64,000 nt of DNA from Superficieibacter electus (lineage in GTDB: Bacteria; Pseudomonadota; Gammaproteobacteria; Enterobacterales; Enterobacteriaceae): NCBI RefSeq assembly GCF_002915575.1, contig NZ_PQGD01000007.1:62001-126000 (forward strand). Direction: 5' to 3'. The notes under the pieces were generated by a model. It had not been told where the DNA came from. It saw only the letters and a program-made list of their open reading frames with translations, and searched no databases. This document shows, one piece after another, positions 35,312 through 46,400 of this stretch. Positions within the stretch are counted from its first letter, which is position 1; the number at the start of each line of letters is the position of its first letter. A program made the translations under genes and the position numbers.

Positions 35312-36838
35312 TTAGAACCCCTGAGCACTTGCCGTTACCAGTGCCGATTCTTCGGCCCGATCGCGGACGATGTCGGCGGTCAGCTTGCCGCCGGACATCA
35401 CCAGAATGCGGTCCGATACCGCCATAATTTCTTTCAGATCTGACGTTGAGAAGACCACCGCGATCCCCTGTTCTGAAAGCTGGACCATCATGCGGAACAC
35501 GTCCGCTTTGGCCCCGACGTCGATACCGCGCGTCGGCTCGTCAAGAAACAGGATTTTCGGATTGGTCAGCAGCGAACGTCCAATCACCACTTTTTGCTGA
35601 TTACCGCCGCTGAGCGCCTGGATTTCCACCTCCGGCGAGGAGACTTTAATCGACAGGCTGCCAATAGTGCTGGCAACCACTTTTTCCTCATCCTTCTGTG
35701 CAATGGCGAAACCGCGCTGCAAGCGCCGCCACAGGCTGGCAATGGTGAGGTTGGTGGCGACAGAGGAGATGGGAAATATCCCGGTGCGCTTGCGATCTTC
35801 CGGGACCAGGCTCATCCCCATTTTGATCCGATCGGCAGGTGTCAACCGCTGCGGAACGGGTTTACTGTCCAGCCAGAGTTTGCCGAGATAGCTGCGTTGT
35901 GTTCCGAGCAGGCACTCAAACAGCTCGGTACGTCCCGCACCCATGAGCCCATAAATGCCGACGATTTCCCCGGCGTGGACGTTAAACGAGACGTCATTAA
36001 CTACGGCGTTACCGCTGGCGTTAACGCAGGTGATATGCTCCGCTTCCAGCACCGGTGCGCCGAACGTGCGTCCCGGCGTCAGGAAGTTCGTCACCGGATC
36101 GCTGCCGAGCATTTCGCGCACAATCCACGGTACGTCGATGTCACTGACCTTTGCTTCAGACTGAAACTTACCGTCGCGCAGGATAGTGATCACATCGCCA
36201 ATCGCCATCAACTCTTCCAGACGGTGCGAAATGTAGATAATCGACACGCCCTGGCGGGTCAGCTCGCGGATCACCCGAAACAGAATTTCCACTTCGGTTT
36301 TACTCAGCGCCGACGTAGGTTCGTCAAGGATCAGGATGTCCGCATCTTCTGCCAGCGCTTTGGCGATCTCGATCAGCTGCTGCTGTCCGACCTTCAGATT
36401 GCCCACCAGCTCACGAGGGGAAATCGGCTGATCGAGACGCTTAAGCAGTTCGGCCGCGCGTTTTTCCTGTTCGGCCTCGTTAATCGGCGTGATGCCTTTC
36501 TGTAGCTCGCGGCCCAGAAAGATATTTTCCGCCACGGTGAGGTTCTCAAACAGATTAAGCTCCTGATGCACCATGCCGATACCGTGAGCCGCGGCAGCGC
36601 GGGTGTTGGGGAAATGCACCTGCTTACCGTTAAGCCACATTTCGCCGAGGCTTGGCTGCTGAACGCCGGCGAGAATTTTCATCAGCGTCGATTTCCCCGC
36701 GCCGTTCTCGCCGATGATCACATTTACCTTGCCGCGCCAGACGTTGTAATCGACATTGTCCAGCGCAATGGTGCCGGGAAAAAGCATTGATATACCGCGC
36801 GTGCGCAGGATGATGTCGTCCACAGGGCTATCGCTCAT
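35312..36838 (-). CDS. Sugar ABC transporter ATPase (RbsA-type, duplicated)
   Basis: 508 residues with two ATPase halves, as in RbsA/MglA/XylG. First half: Walker A GENGAGKST (about residues 43-51), VGQQQLIEIAKAL signature, Walker B LILDEPTSALS. Second half: degenerate Walker A GLMGAGRTE, signature LSGGNQQKVVIGRSL and ILFLDEPTRGIDVG. The start overlaps the stop of the DUF2291 gene (TAATGA). Confidence 0.9.
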   Translation of the reverse strand: MSDSPVDDIILRTRGISMLFPGTIALDNVDYNVWRGKVNVIIGENGAGKSTLMKILAGVQQPSLGEMWLNGKQVHFPNTRAAAAHGIGMVHQELNLFENLTVAENIFLGRELQKGITPINEAEQEKRAAELLKRLDQPISPRELVGNLKVGQQQLIEIAKALAEDADILILDEPTSALSKTEVEILFRVIRELTRQGVSIIYISHRLEELMAIGDVITILRDGKFQSEAKVSDIDVPWIVREMLGSDPVTNFLTPGRTFGAPVLEAEHITCVNASGNAVVNDVSFNVHAGEIVGIYGLMGAGRTELFECLLGTQRSYLGKLWLDSKPVPQRLTPADRIKMGMSLVPEDRKRTGIFPISSVATNLTIASLWRRLQRGFAIAQKDEEKVVASTIGSLSIKVSSPEVEIQALSGGNQQKVVIGRSLLTNPKILFLDEPTRGIDVGAKADVFRMMVQLSEQGIAVVFSTSDLKEIMAVSDRILVMSGGKLTADIVRDRAEESALVTASAQGF

Positions 36839-37446
36839 TACTGTGCCTCCTGTTTCAGCTCCAGCGCGGCGGCGTTTTCCGCTTTGCCGCCGTTAAGCGT
36901 TACCGCCATCAGCACGGTGGCGGTTTTACCCGTCCAGCTCTCGTCGATTTTAGGCAGATTTTTTACCGCTTCCCGGTTATAAGCGCGCGAAAGCTGGGCA
37001 AACTGTACCTGGTTCGTAAAGTCTTCAAATTTAAAACCGGTCGCATCGCGGATCGCATTGCCGCGTATCACCGGGCCGGTCTGTACCTCAAGCGGTTGAC
37101 CGTTAAATGTCATGATCAGTTTTTGTTCACGCGCGTTGCTGAGATCCACGCGCTCCACTTTGCTGGTAAGGCGTACGAAGACGCTTTCCGCATCGGGCGA
37201 CGGCGTTTTTAACTGCGTTGAGAGCGCGGTGGCATCGAGCGCCTTCTTATGCGCGGCATCAATAACGCGTTCCTGCCAGGTTTGTTGCGCGATCTGCTGT
37301 GGGGTCTGGTTGTCAAAGTTGGCTTTGGCATTGGGATCGGCAGGCATAATCGGCTTGCCGTTCTCATCCAGATCCACCACTGTGCAGGCCGTCAGCAACA
37401 GGGTGGCACAACCCAACAGCGCGGCACCCCATTGTTTTAACGACAT
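36838..37446 (-). CDS. DUF2291-family lipoprotein of a sugar transport operon
   Basis: 202 residues. Lipoprotein signal MSLKQWGAALLGCATLLLTAC (lipobox LTAC), then VVDLDENGKPIMP, FDNQTPQQIAQQTW and FEDFTNQVQFAQLSRAYNREAV, features I associate with the DUF2291 family, which often sits inside ribose-type ABC operons. Role unknown; it may assist substrate capture in the periplasm. GGAGG precedes the start. Confidence 0.8.
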   Translation of the reverse strand: MSLKQWGAALLGCATLLLTACTVVDLDENGKPIMPADPNAKANFDNQTPQQIAQQTWQERVIDAAHKKALDATALSTQLKTPSPDAESVFVRLTSKVERVDLSNAREQKLIMTFNGQPLEVQTGPVIRGNAIRDATGFKFEDFTNQVQFAQLSRAYNREAVKNLPKIDESWTGKTATVLMAVTLNGGKAENAAALELKQEAQ

Positions 37447-37457
37447 AACGCCTCCGC

Positions 37458-38447
<990 letters not shown>

Positions 38448-38534
38448 TTAACGATAAAGCGACTCAATGAAACTGTCTACGGTTTACGCAGGTAATTTCT
38501 TAAAAGGAGAAAAGGATCACGATCCTGAGGGGGA

Positions 38535-39179
38535 TTACTGGCTCACGGTAACAATTTTTTGCGCAATATGCGTCCAGTGGACCGTCATACATTGGCCTGC
38601 CAGAGAGGGAGAAAATGTCGGGTTAAGCTGTAGCGCCAGGGTGTCTGTGGTAAACGCCATCAGCCTGGCGCTGTGAAAACCGGGAAGCGGTAAGGCGAGA
38701 GTGGACCTGGCTTTAAACAGGCTCTCTTTGGCAGAGAAAGCGACGGTTAACGCCAGCGGGAAGGGGAGAGACGTGGCGCGCAGCAGGGCCTGTTCATCCG
38801 CATCAACAATGCTGTCGGCAAGCTCGTCGCTGAGTCGGGCGGTAAAAAGCGTTTCGAGATCCACGCCAACAGGACGAGGGGAAACGACGGCCAGCGCGGT
38901 CGTTTCGCTGTGGCTGATACTGCCATAAAGCCCCGCGGGCCACAGCGGCTGGCGCTGTTCGCCGATCCCCGGTACCCGTTTTTCGCCATATTCACCTAAT
39001 GCATACATCGCGGCAATACGTCCGGCGAGATGTTCGGCTTTACGTTTACGTCCGGCGTGGGTGAACTGGTGGTGATGCGGCAGCCAGAGGAGATCGTGCT
39101 CGCGAAAGGTGTCGGGCAGAAAATCGACGCGATGTAGTCGATGAGATGCGAGGCGGAACGTTGTGCTGGTAGTGTGCAT
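38535..39179 (-). CDS. entD: EntD, enterobactin phosphopantetheinyl transferase
   Basis: 214 residues, slightly longer than in E. coli. Sfp-type motifs: RKRKAEHLAGRIAAMYALGEYG, YGSISHSETTALAVVSPRPVGVDLE (Mg-binding Asp-x-Glu), and FSAKESLFKA. It attaches the 4'-phosphopantetheine arm to EntB and EntF. It starts near a weak ribosome site. In E. coli it lies downstream of fepA on the same transcript; here ~380 bp with palindromic repeats separates them. Confidence 0.93.
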   Translation of the reverse strand: MHTTSTTFRLASHRLHRVDFLPDTFREHDLLWLPHHHQFTHAGRKRKAEHLAGRIAAMYALGEYGEKRVPGIGEQRQPLWPAGLYGSISHSETTALAVVSPRPVGVDLETLFTARLSDELADSIVDADEQALLRATSLPFPLALTVAFSAKESLFKARSTLALPLPGFHSARLMAFTTDTLALQLNPTFSPSLAGQCMTVHWTHIAQKIVTVSQ

Positions 39180-39296
39180 TATTCAGGACAAACGACGTGC
39201 GTTATGAAGGGGCGGCGGCGTGGGCAACAGGTATGTTGTTTTTGCAAGGTATGGAGTCTGTGGTTCATGTCATGGCCTTTTTCACCCTCACCCTAA

Positions 39297-39545
39297 CCCT
39301 CTCCCTGAGGGAGAGGGGACGAAAACCGCATAACTCAGGCTCCCTGCCAGCGCAACAAACCAGTACCCGGCACGCCTTATCAGCCCCCCACCGTAAGAGC
39401 CGGTTAAGGGCCCTTTCTCCCTCTCCCTCAGGGAGCGGGCCGGGGTGAGGGTGGTTTAACCCCCCACGCCTTATCAGCCCCCCACCGTGAAAGCCGGTTA
39501 AGGGCACCTTTCTCCCTCTCCCTCAGGGTGAGGGTGGTTTCCACC
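39297..39545. repeat. Palindromic CCCTCTCCCTGAGGGAGAGGG-type repeats in tandem
   Basis: Copy at 39297-39317, then two ~94-bp tandem units starting CACGCCTTATCAGCCCCCCA at 39371 and 39465, each ending in a CCTCTCCCTCAGGG hairpin and GGTGAGGGTGG. No gene in the entD-fepA gap. Confidence 0.85.
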
Positions 39546-39560
39546 CGCCCCCTCACGCTA

Positions 39561-41810
39561 TCAGAAATGCGTATTCACACTCATATACCAGGTACGGCCT
39601 GACTCGTTATAGGTCTCAGCGCCCGCGCCGTACATATAACCGGTCGTGCCGCCGGTAGTCTGGGCATTACCTGCGCGCCAGTGACGTTTATCGAAAACGT
39701 TATCCACGCCGCCGGTCAGGCTGACGTTTTTGGTCGCATCCCAGGTCGCGCTCAGGCCAACGATGCTGTACGGACTGACCTCGTTGGTTTCTGAACCGGT
39801 CGCCGGTTTGCCCTGGTAGTTATATTTCTTCGGCTGTTGTTTGCCGTACCAGGTCAGGGTGGACTGGACAGAGAAGTCCTGTTGTACCTGCCAGCTCAGG
39901 GTTGAGTTGACGGTGTACTCCGGGATAATGGACAAGCGCTCGCCGGTCTCTTTGTTCTTACTCTGCAACATGTAGGTCATGTTATTGGTCCAGTTAACGG
40001 TGTCGCTGACCGGCACGTTAATGGTCCCTTCAAGCCCTTCCACCACCGCTTTAGGAATGTTTTCCCACTGGTAGATATCGGTCTTCACTTTACCGTTGCC
40101 CGTCTGGCTTACCGGCGCGTAGCCCGCTTCAATCTTGTCGCGGTAATCGTTGCGGAACCAGGTCAGCCCGGCCAGCCAGCCGTCGCGTTTAAACTCCAGC
40201 CCAATTTCTTTGTTGATGCTGGTTTCCGCCTTCAGGTCGTCGTTACCCATCATGTAGCAGCCGACGCCGGTGCCGCTGGCGTAGCAGCCCTGGCCTTTAC
40301 TGTACAGGATGTAGTTCGGGTTGGTCTGATACAGGCTGGGGGCTTTATAGGCGCGGGCGATACCCATTTTCAGGGTAAAGTCATCGCCCAGACCCTGCGA
40401 CAGGTTCAGCGACGGACTCCAGTTGTTGCCTACGATGCTGTGATGATCAAAACGCAGACCCGGCGTCAGCATGGTGGTGTCGGTCAGCTCGATATTATCC
40501 TCGGTAAACAGCGAGAAAATTTCGGCTTTCGAGTACGGGCTGCGGTTGGTGCTGTCATAACCAGGAATGTCGCCGCCCATAAAGGTCTGACTGTTGGAGG
40601 TCATGTCCTTCATGCGCTGCTGATTCCATTCGCTGCCCAGCGTCAGGTTTTGATTGACGAGGAAGTCGAAGGGCAGGTTGACCTCGCTGTGTAACAGCAC
40701 GTCGTCCAGATCGATATCGGCGAATTTCTGTGAGGCATTCGGATCAAAAATCCCTTCCGTGCCGCCCGCCAGACCTTCCGGCGTGCGCGAGTTACGGGTA
40801 TGTTCGTACTGTGCCCAGTTGCTGGTGGTAATGCCGTTATCCCAGCCGCCGTTCCAGGTGACGGAATAGGTTTGGCGATACAACCGGTTGGTTTCTTTGC
40901 CGTAGTTTTTCTTCACCAGCGCGTTGGTATTGGTGTTTTGCGTGTCACCCGCATAGAGATTGTTCTGGCGACTGTAGCCGGATTCAAACTCCAGCGACTG
41001 CATTGGCGCGAAATCCCAGCGTAATACGCCGTTGATATCTTTGTTCTCCACGCCTTCACGACCGGCGGGAAGCGTATCGGCATAAATACCGGTGCGTTCG
41101 GACTGGTGGCCCTGGTTGATATCCCAGGCGTCGGCCTGCGTTTTATCGAGGTTGCCGTACAGACGGAAGCTAACGTCGCCGCCCAGCGGGCCGGTCAGGT
41201 TGAAGTTAGTACGCTTCGTAGAGCCTTCGTCCTTGTGTTCCGGCGCGTCCAGATAGGTATCCCACGAGCCGTGCCATTCGCCGTCGCTTTTTTTGGTGAT
41301 GATATTCACCACGCCACCCGCCGCGCCGTTGCCATAACGGGCCGCCGCCGGGCCACGGATCACTTCAATGCGTTCAATAAGCTCCGGCGGTACCCAGCCG
41401 GTATCACCACGGGTATCGCGCTCACCGCGCCAGCCGAGACGCACCGAGTTACGGCTGGTCACCGGCTTACCGTCGATCAGTATTAACGTGTTTTCTGGTC
41501 CCATACCGCGAATATCAATCTGACGGTTATTTCCGCGCTGGCCGCTGGTGGAGTTACCTGTCAGGTTAACGCCGGGCATGGTGCGGATAATTTCAGAAAC
41601 GTCACGGGCGGGAGGGTTTTTGCGGATCTCGTCGGCGGTAATGGTTGAAACGCCGGGAGCCTGAAGATTCTGCTGTGCGGCGGTAACGACCATCGTTTCT
41701 CCATCGGAAGAGGTCTGCGTTTGCGCAGTCTCCTCCGCATGCAGCGGAAGCGCTACCCCGTAAATTCCCAGATTGACCAGCAAGGCCAGGGAGTGAATTT
41801 TGTTATTCAT
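39561..41810 (-). CDS. fepA: FepA, ferric enterobactin outer-membrane receptor
   Basis: 749 residues from the ATG at 41810, with AGGA seven bases ahead; MNNKIHSLALLVNLGIYGVA equals the E. coli start, so the longer frame to 41918 is rejected. Signal peptide ends at about residue 25; TonB box ETMVVTAAQ follows. Plug motifs QAPGVSTITADEIRKNP, NRQIDIRGMGPENTLILIDG, RIEVIRGPAAARYGNGAAGGVVNI. Barrel with IARAYKAPSLYQTNPNYI and C-terminal YMSVNTHF. It imports Fe-enterobactin using TonB-ExbBD. It is divergent from fes, sharing a Fur-controlled promoter region. Confidence 0.96.
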   Translation of the reverse strand: MNNKIHSLALLVNLGIYGVALPLHAEETAQTQTSSDGETMVVTAAQQNLQAPGVSTITADEIRKNPPARDVSEIIRTMPGVNLTGNSTSGQRGNNRQIDIRGMGPENTLILIDGKPVTSRNSVRLGWRGERDTRGDTGWVPPELIERIEVIRGPAAARYGNGAAGGVVNIITKKSDGEWHGSWDTYLDAPEHKDEGSTKRTNFNLTGPLGGDVSFRLYGNLDKTQADAWDINQGHQSERTGIYADTLPAGREGVENKDINGVLRWDFAPMQSLEFESGYSRQNNLYAGDTQNTNTNALVKKNYGKETNRLYRQTYSVTWNGGWDNGITTSNWAQYEHTRNSRTPEGLAGGTEGIFDPNASQKFADIDLDDVLLHSEVNLPFDFLVNQNLTLGSEWNQQRMKDMTSNSQTFMGGDIPGYDSTNRSPYSKAEIFSLFTEDNIELTDTTMLTPGLRFDHHSIVGNNWSPSLNLSQGLGDDFTLKMGIARAYKAPSLYQTNPNYILYSKGQGCYASGTGVGCYMMGNDDLKAETSINKEIGLEFKRDGWLAGLTWFRNDYRDKIEAGYAPVSQTGNGKVKTDIYQWENIPKAVVEGLEGTINVPVSDTVNWTNNMTYMLQSKNKETGERLSIIPEYTVNSTLSWQVQQDFSVQSTLTWYGKQQPKKYNYQGKPATGSETNEVSPYSIVGLSATWDATKNVSLTGGVDNVFDKRHWRAGNAQTTGGTTGYMYGAGAETYNESGRTWYMSVNTHF

Positions 41811-41973
41811 TGTAAGTCCTGCTTTTCGTTGCCGCTTCCCTGTTGAGCCCTTCCCGGTATTCAGGGTGCTGGCATTGTCATTGCCTGGTGCTGTGGACGT
41901 TTCATTCCGCTGAATCACTCAGCCCATAGACTATTTTTAAGATTTTGCGCTGCCACCGCGCGCCATTACGCTA

Positions 41974-42010
41974 TTGCAAATGCAAATAGTTATCAATAAT
42001 ATTATCAATA
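41974..42010. promoter_or_regulatory. Fur box region between fepA and fes
   Basis: TTGCAAATGCAAATAGTTAT followed by CAATAATATTATCAATA contains overlapping Fur-like 9-mers (GCAAAT, GTTATC, ATTATC). Position and neighbours match the known fepA-fes bidirectional Fur-regulated promoter of E. coli. Confidence 0.75.
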
Positions 42011-42058
42011 AATTTTAACGATTAAAAAAAACGCTCCGGTAAACATAGGGTTATTAAT

Positions 42059-43255
42059 GTGGTGAGTTTATCTACGGGTAGCGATGCCTGGTGGGCGACC
42101 AAAACGGGTCCGCAAATTACGCGGGAAGGGGATGGCTATCGGGTTACCTTTTTCTGGCGTGACCCTGCAGGCGTGGCGTCTTCGCTGCGCAGGGTGTGGA
42201 TTTATATCACTGGCGTCACCGATCATCACCAGAATGCCGTCCCACAAACTCTGCAACGCCTTCCTGACACTGATGTCTGGCAGTGGCAAACCCTGCTCGC
42301 ACCTGACTGGCGAGGCAGCTACTGTTTTATTCCGTCTGAACATGACGGCGATTTTGCGCCCGGGGTATTTATCGACGGCGCGCCAGACCGCATGGCGCTG
42401 CGTGAAGGCTGGCGCAAACTGCTGCCGCACGCGGTGGCCGATCCGCTGAATGCGCAGAGCTGGAAAGGGGGGCGCGGCCACGCGGTGTCCGCGCTGGAAA
42501 TGCCTGACGCGCCGGTTCAGCCCGGCTGGAACGCCCCCGCGAAAGCATGGTCGCCTGCGCATCTGGTGCAGTGGCGTAGCGCCCGCCTCGGAAATTCACG
42601 CCGGGTATGGGTGTTTACCACGGGCGATGATGACAATACCGATCGCCCGCTGGTGGTTTTGCTGGACGGTCAGTTCTGGGCCGAAAGTATGCCGGTCTGG
42701 CCGGCGTTGACCGCGCTGACCCGTGACGGTCAGCTTCCTGGGGCTGTTTATGTGCTGATTGACGTCATTGATACCGCGCACCGCAGCGTCGAACTGCCGT
42801 GCAATCCTGATTTCTGGTTGGCGGTTCAGGAAGAGTTGTTGCCGCAGGCTCACGCGCTCGCGCCGTTTAGTGACCGTGGCGAAAAAACGGTGGTCGCCGG
42901 ACAGAGTTTTGGCGGCCTGTCATCACTGTATGCCGCGCTGTACTGGCCGCAGCGTTTTGGTTGCGTATTAAGTCAGTCAGGTTCGTACTGGTGGCCGCAT
43001 CGCGGCGGCAAGCATACCGGCGAGCTTGAGGAGAAAATCGCCTGCGGCGAACTCACGCCGAACGGGCTGAAGCTGGTGCTGGAGGCAGGCGTGCGCGAAC
43101 CCATTATTCTGCGCGCCAATCAGGCGATGCGAGAACAGCTTCAGCAGGCCGGGCAGGCCGTGGAATGGCGGCAGGTGGAGGGCGGTCACGATGCGCTGTG
43201 CTGGCGCGGCGGGCTGACCTCGGGCCTGATTTATCTTTTGCAGCCGCAGTCATAA
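42059..43255 (+). CDS. fes: Fes, ferric enterobactin esterase
   Basis: 398 residues starting at GTG 42059 (TAGGG eight bases ahead); a second GTG follows immediately. N-terminal enterochelin-esterase domain with VWIYITGVTDHHQN and WRGSYCFIP, then the alpha/beta hydrolase with nucleophile Ser in VVAGQSFGGLSSLYA, SQSGSYWWPHRGG and catalytic His in GGHDALCW. Cytoplasmic; it cuts Fe-enterobactin to release iron. First gene of fes-ybdZ-entF. Differs from E. coli at the N-terminus, where ~20 residues are missing. Confidence 0.95.
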   Translation: MVSLSTGSDAWWATKTGPQITREGDGYRVTFFWRDPAGVASSLRRVWIYITGVTDHHQNAVPQTLQRLPDTDVWQWQTLLAPDWRGSYCFIPSEHDGDFAPGVFIDGAPDRMALREGWRKLLPHAVADPLNAQSWKGGRGHAVSALEMPDAPVQPGWNAPAKAWSPAHLVQWRSARLGNSRRVWVFTTGDDDNTDRPLVVLLDGQFWAESMPVWPALTALTRDGQLPGAVYVLIDVIDTAHRSVELPCNPDFWLAVQEELLPQAHALAPFSDRGEKTVVAGQSFGGLSSLYAALYWPQRFGCVLSQSGSYWWPHRGGKHTGELEEKIACGELTPNGLKLVLEAGVREPIILRANQAMREQLQQAGQAVEWRQVEGGHDALCWRGGLTSGLIYLLQPQS

Positions 43256-43267
43256 CAGGAGCTGACA

Positions 43268-43471
43268 ATGCAATTCAGTAACCCTTTCGATAATCCGCAG
43301 GGCCAATTTTATATTCTGCAAAATGCGCAGCAACAGTTCAGCCTCTGGCCGCAGCACTGCGCGCTGCCGGAAGGCTGGGCCGTTATTGGCGAGCCTCAGC
43401 CGCAACAGGCGTGTAATGACTGGCTGGCAGCCCACTGGACCACACTGACCCCCGCGCATTTTGCCCGTTAA
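43268..43471 (+). CDS. ybdZ: YbdZ, MbtH-like protein
   Basis: 67 residues with the MbtH family pattern (NPFDNPQGQFYILQNAQQQFSLWP, then LPEGWAVIG and CNDWLAAHW). MbtH-like proteins bind and assist the adenylation domain of the NRPS, here EntF. Lies 13 bp after fes and 11 bp before entF. GGAG precedes the ATG. Confidence 0.93.
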   Translation: MQFSNPFDNPQGQFYILQNAQQQFSLWPQHCALPEGWAVIGEPQPQQACNDWLAAHWTTLTPAHFAR

Positions 43472-43481
43472 GGAAGCTGTT

Positions 43482-46400
43482 ATGACCACTCGTCTGCCGC
43501 TGGTAGCCGCTCAGCCTGGGATCTGGATGGCTGAAAAACTTTCCACGCTGCCTAACGCCTGGAGCGTGGCGCACTATGTTGAACTTCACGGTGAGCTGGA
43601 CGCCGCCCTGCTGCAAAAGGCGATTATCACCGGCATGATGCAGGCCGACACGCTGCGGATGCGCTTTACGCAAGAGGACGGCGAGGTCTGGCAATGGGTG
43701 GATGAGCAGGCTGACTTTTCGTTCCCTGCAGTCGTCGATCTGCGCGGACATGCCGATCCGCAGCAGGCCGCGCTGGCACGGATGCACGCCGATTTACACC
43801 AAACTCTGCGCGTTGACAGCGGTGTTCCGCTGGTCTGCCATCAGCTTATTCAGGTAGATGATGCCTGCTGGTACTGGTATCAGCGCTATCATCATCTGCT
43901 GGTCGATGGCTTCAGTTTCCCGGCCATTACCCGCCAGATCGCCGCCATTTATCGCGCCTGGCAGTCCGGCGAGCCGACGCCAGTTTCACCCTTTACGCCG
44001 TTTGCTGAGGTTGTTGAAGAGTATCAGCGCTATCGCAACAGCGCCACCTGGACGCGCGATGCTGAATTCTGGGCGCAGCAGCGGCGTGAGCTTCCTGAAC
44101 CGGCCTCGTTGTCGGCAGCGCCGCTGGCGGGAAGGGCGACCAGCAGTAATATTCTGCGCCTGAAATTAAGTGCCAGTCGCGTGGCGTTTAATCAACTTGC
44201 CGCCGCCGCGCCTGACTGTCAGCGCGCGGATCTGGCGTTGGCGCTGGCGGCGCTGTGGCTGGGGCGGCTGTGCGGGCGTAACGAGTATGCTGCCGGGTTT
44301 ATCTTCATGCGCCGGATGGGATCGGCAGCGCTCACCGCCACTGGCCCGGTACTGAACGTACTGCCGCTGGCGATAACCATCAACCCGCTTGAGACGTTGC
44401 CTGAACTGACGGCACGCCTTGCCGGGCAGCTTAAAAAAATGCGTCGCCATCAACGTTATGACGCTGAACAAATCGTGCGTGACAGCGGCCGCGCGGTGGG
44501 CGACGAACCGCTGTTTGGCCCGGTCTTTAATATCAAAGTTTTTGAGTATCAACTGGATCTCAACGGCATTACCGCCACCACGCATACCCTGGCGACCGGC
44601 CCGGTAAACGATCTGGAGCTGGCGCTGTTCCCGGACGAAGAGGGCGGATTGTCGCTGGAGGTCCTGGCGAATCAACAGCGCTATGACGAGGCAAGCCTGA
44701 CTGCTCACGTCGCCCGGCTTGATGCATTGCTCACTCAGTTCGCCATCTCGCCGCAGCTACGCTGTGGTGAAGCGGAATTAATTTCGCCTGAAGAGCGCCA
44801 TCTGATTGCCGATGTTAACCATACTGCGCAGGATGTGCCGCTCACCACGTTAAGCGCGCTGGTGGCGGAGCAGGCGGATAAAACGCCGGACGCGCTCGCG
44901 CTTAGCGACGCGCAGTACCGGTTTACCTACCGCGAGATGCGCCAGCAGGTCACGGCGCTGGCGCTGATGCTGCGCGAGAAAGGCGTGAGGCCCGGCGACA
45001 GCGTGGCGGTGGCGCTGCCGCGCTCGGTGTTTCTGACCCTTGCATTGCACGCCATCGTTGAAGCCGGTGCGGCCTGGCTGCCGCTGGATACCGGCTACCC
45101 GGATGACCGGCTGCGGATGATGCTGGAGGACGCCCGCCCGTCACTGCTGCTGACCTCGGACGATCAGCGCCAGCGCTTCAGCGATCTGCCGGACCTGGAT
45201 ATTATCTGCTACAGCGCGCCGCTACCGCCGACGGACGCGCCGCCGCTACACCTTTCCCGCCCTGAGCATGCCGCTTATATTATCTTTACCTCCGGCTCGA
45301 CCGGCCGCCCGAAAGGCGTGATGGTAGGGCAGACCGCGATTGTTAACCGTCTGCTGTGGATGCAGAACCAGTATCCGCTGGGGGCTGACGATGTGGTGGC
45401 GCAAAAAACGCCGTGCAGTTTTGATGTCTCAGTATGGGAGTTCTTCTGGCCGTTTATCACGGGCGCAAGCCTGGTGATGGCGGAGCCGGACGCGCATCGC
45501 GATCCGCTCGCCATGCAGCGTTTCTTTGCCCATTACGGCGTCACGACCACCCACTTTGTGCCTTCGATGCTGGCGGCGTTTATCGCCTCGCTCGATCCCG
45601 GTGATGCGCGTGGCGCTTGCCGCACGCTTAAACGCGTTTTCTGTAGCGGGGAAGCGCTTCCCACCCTGCTTTGCCGCGAGTGGGAACAACTTACCGGCGT
45701 GGCGCTGCATAACCTTTATGGCCCTACCGAGGCGGCGGTGGATGTGAGCTGGTATCCGGCTTATGGCCCGGAACTGGCGGCGGTGAAGGGCAGCAGCGTG
45801 CCGATTGGTTTCCCGGTGTGGAATACCGGGCTGCGGATTCTGGATACGATGATGCACCCGGTGCCGCCGGGCGTGGCGGGCGATCTTTACCTTACCGGCA
45901 TCCAACTGGCGCAGGGCTATCTGAGCCGTCCGGATCTCACGGCCAGCCGCTTTATTGCCGATCCGTTTGCCCCCGGCGAGCGCATGTACCGTACCGGCGA
46001 CGTCGCCCGCTGGCTGGACAGCGGCGCGGTAGAATACCTCGGGCGCAGCGACGATCAGCTTAAAATTCGTGGGCAGCGCATCGAACTGGGCGAAATCGAC
46101 CGCGCGATGCAGTCACTGCCGGACGTCGCGCAGGCCGTGGCGCACGCCTGTGTCTTCAACGAGGCGGCTGCCGTGGGCGGCGATGCCCGTCAGCTTGTCG
46201 GCTATCTGGTTTTTGAATCAGGTTTGCCGCAGGATACCGACGCGCTTCTTGAACTGTTGCGTGCACGTCTGACGCCGCATATGGTGCCCGCCGTGCTGAT
46301 CCCCTTGAGTGAACTGCCGCTGAGTGCTAACGGCAAGCTGGATCGCAAGGCATTGCCGCTGCCGACACTGGCAACGAGAAATCCAGGGCGTGCGCCGCGT

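Noticed and set aside
35594-36505. 303-codon frame on the + strand
   Set aside because: Antisense to the RbsA-type ATPase with intact motifs. No family likeness on the + strand.
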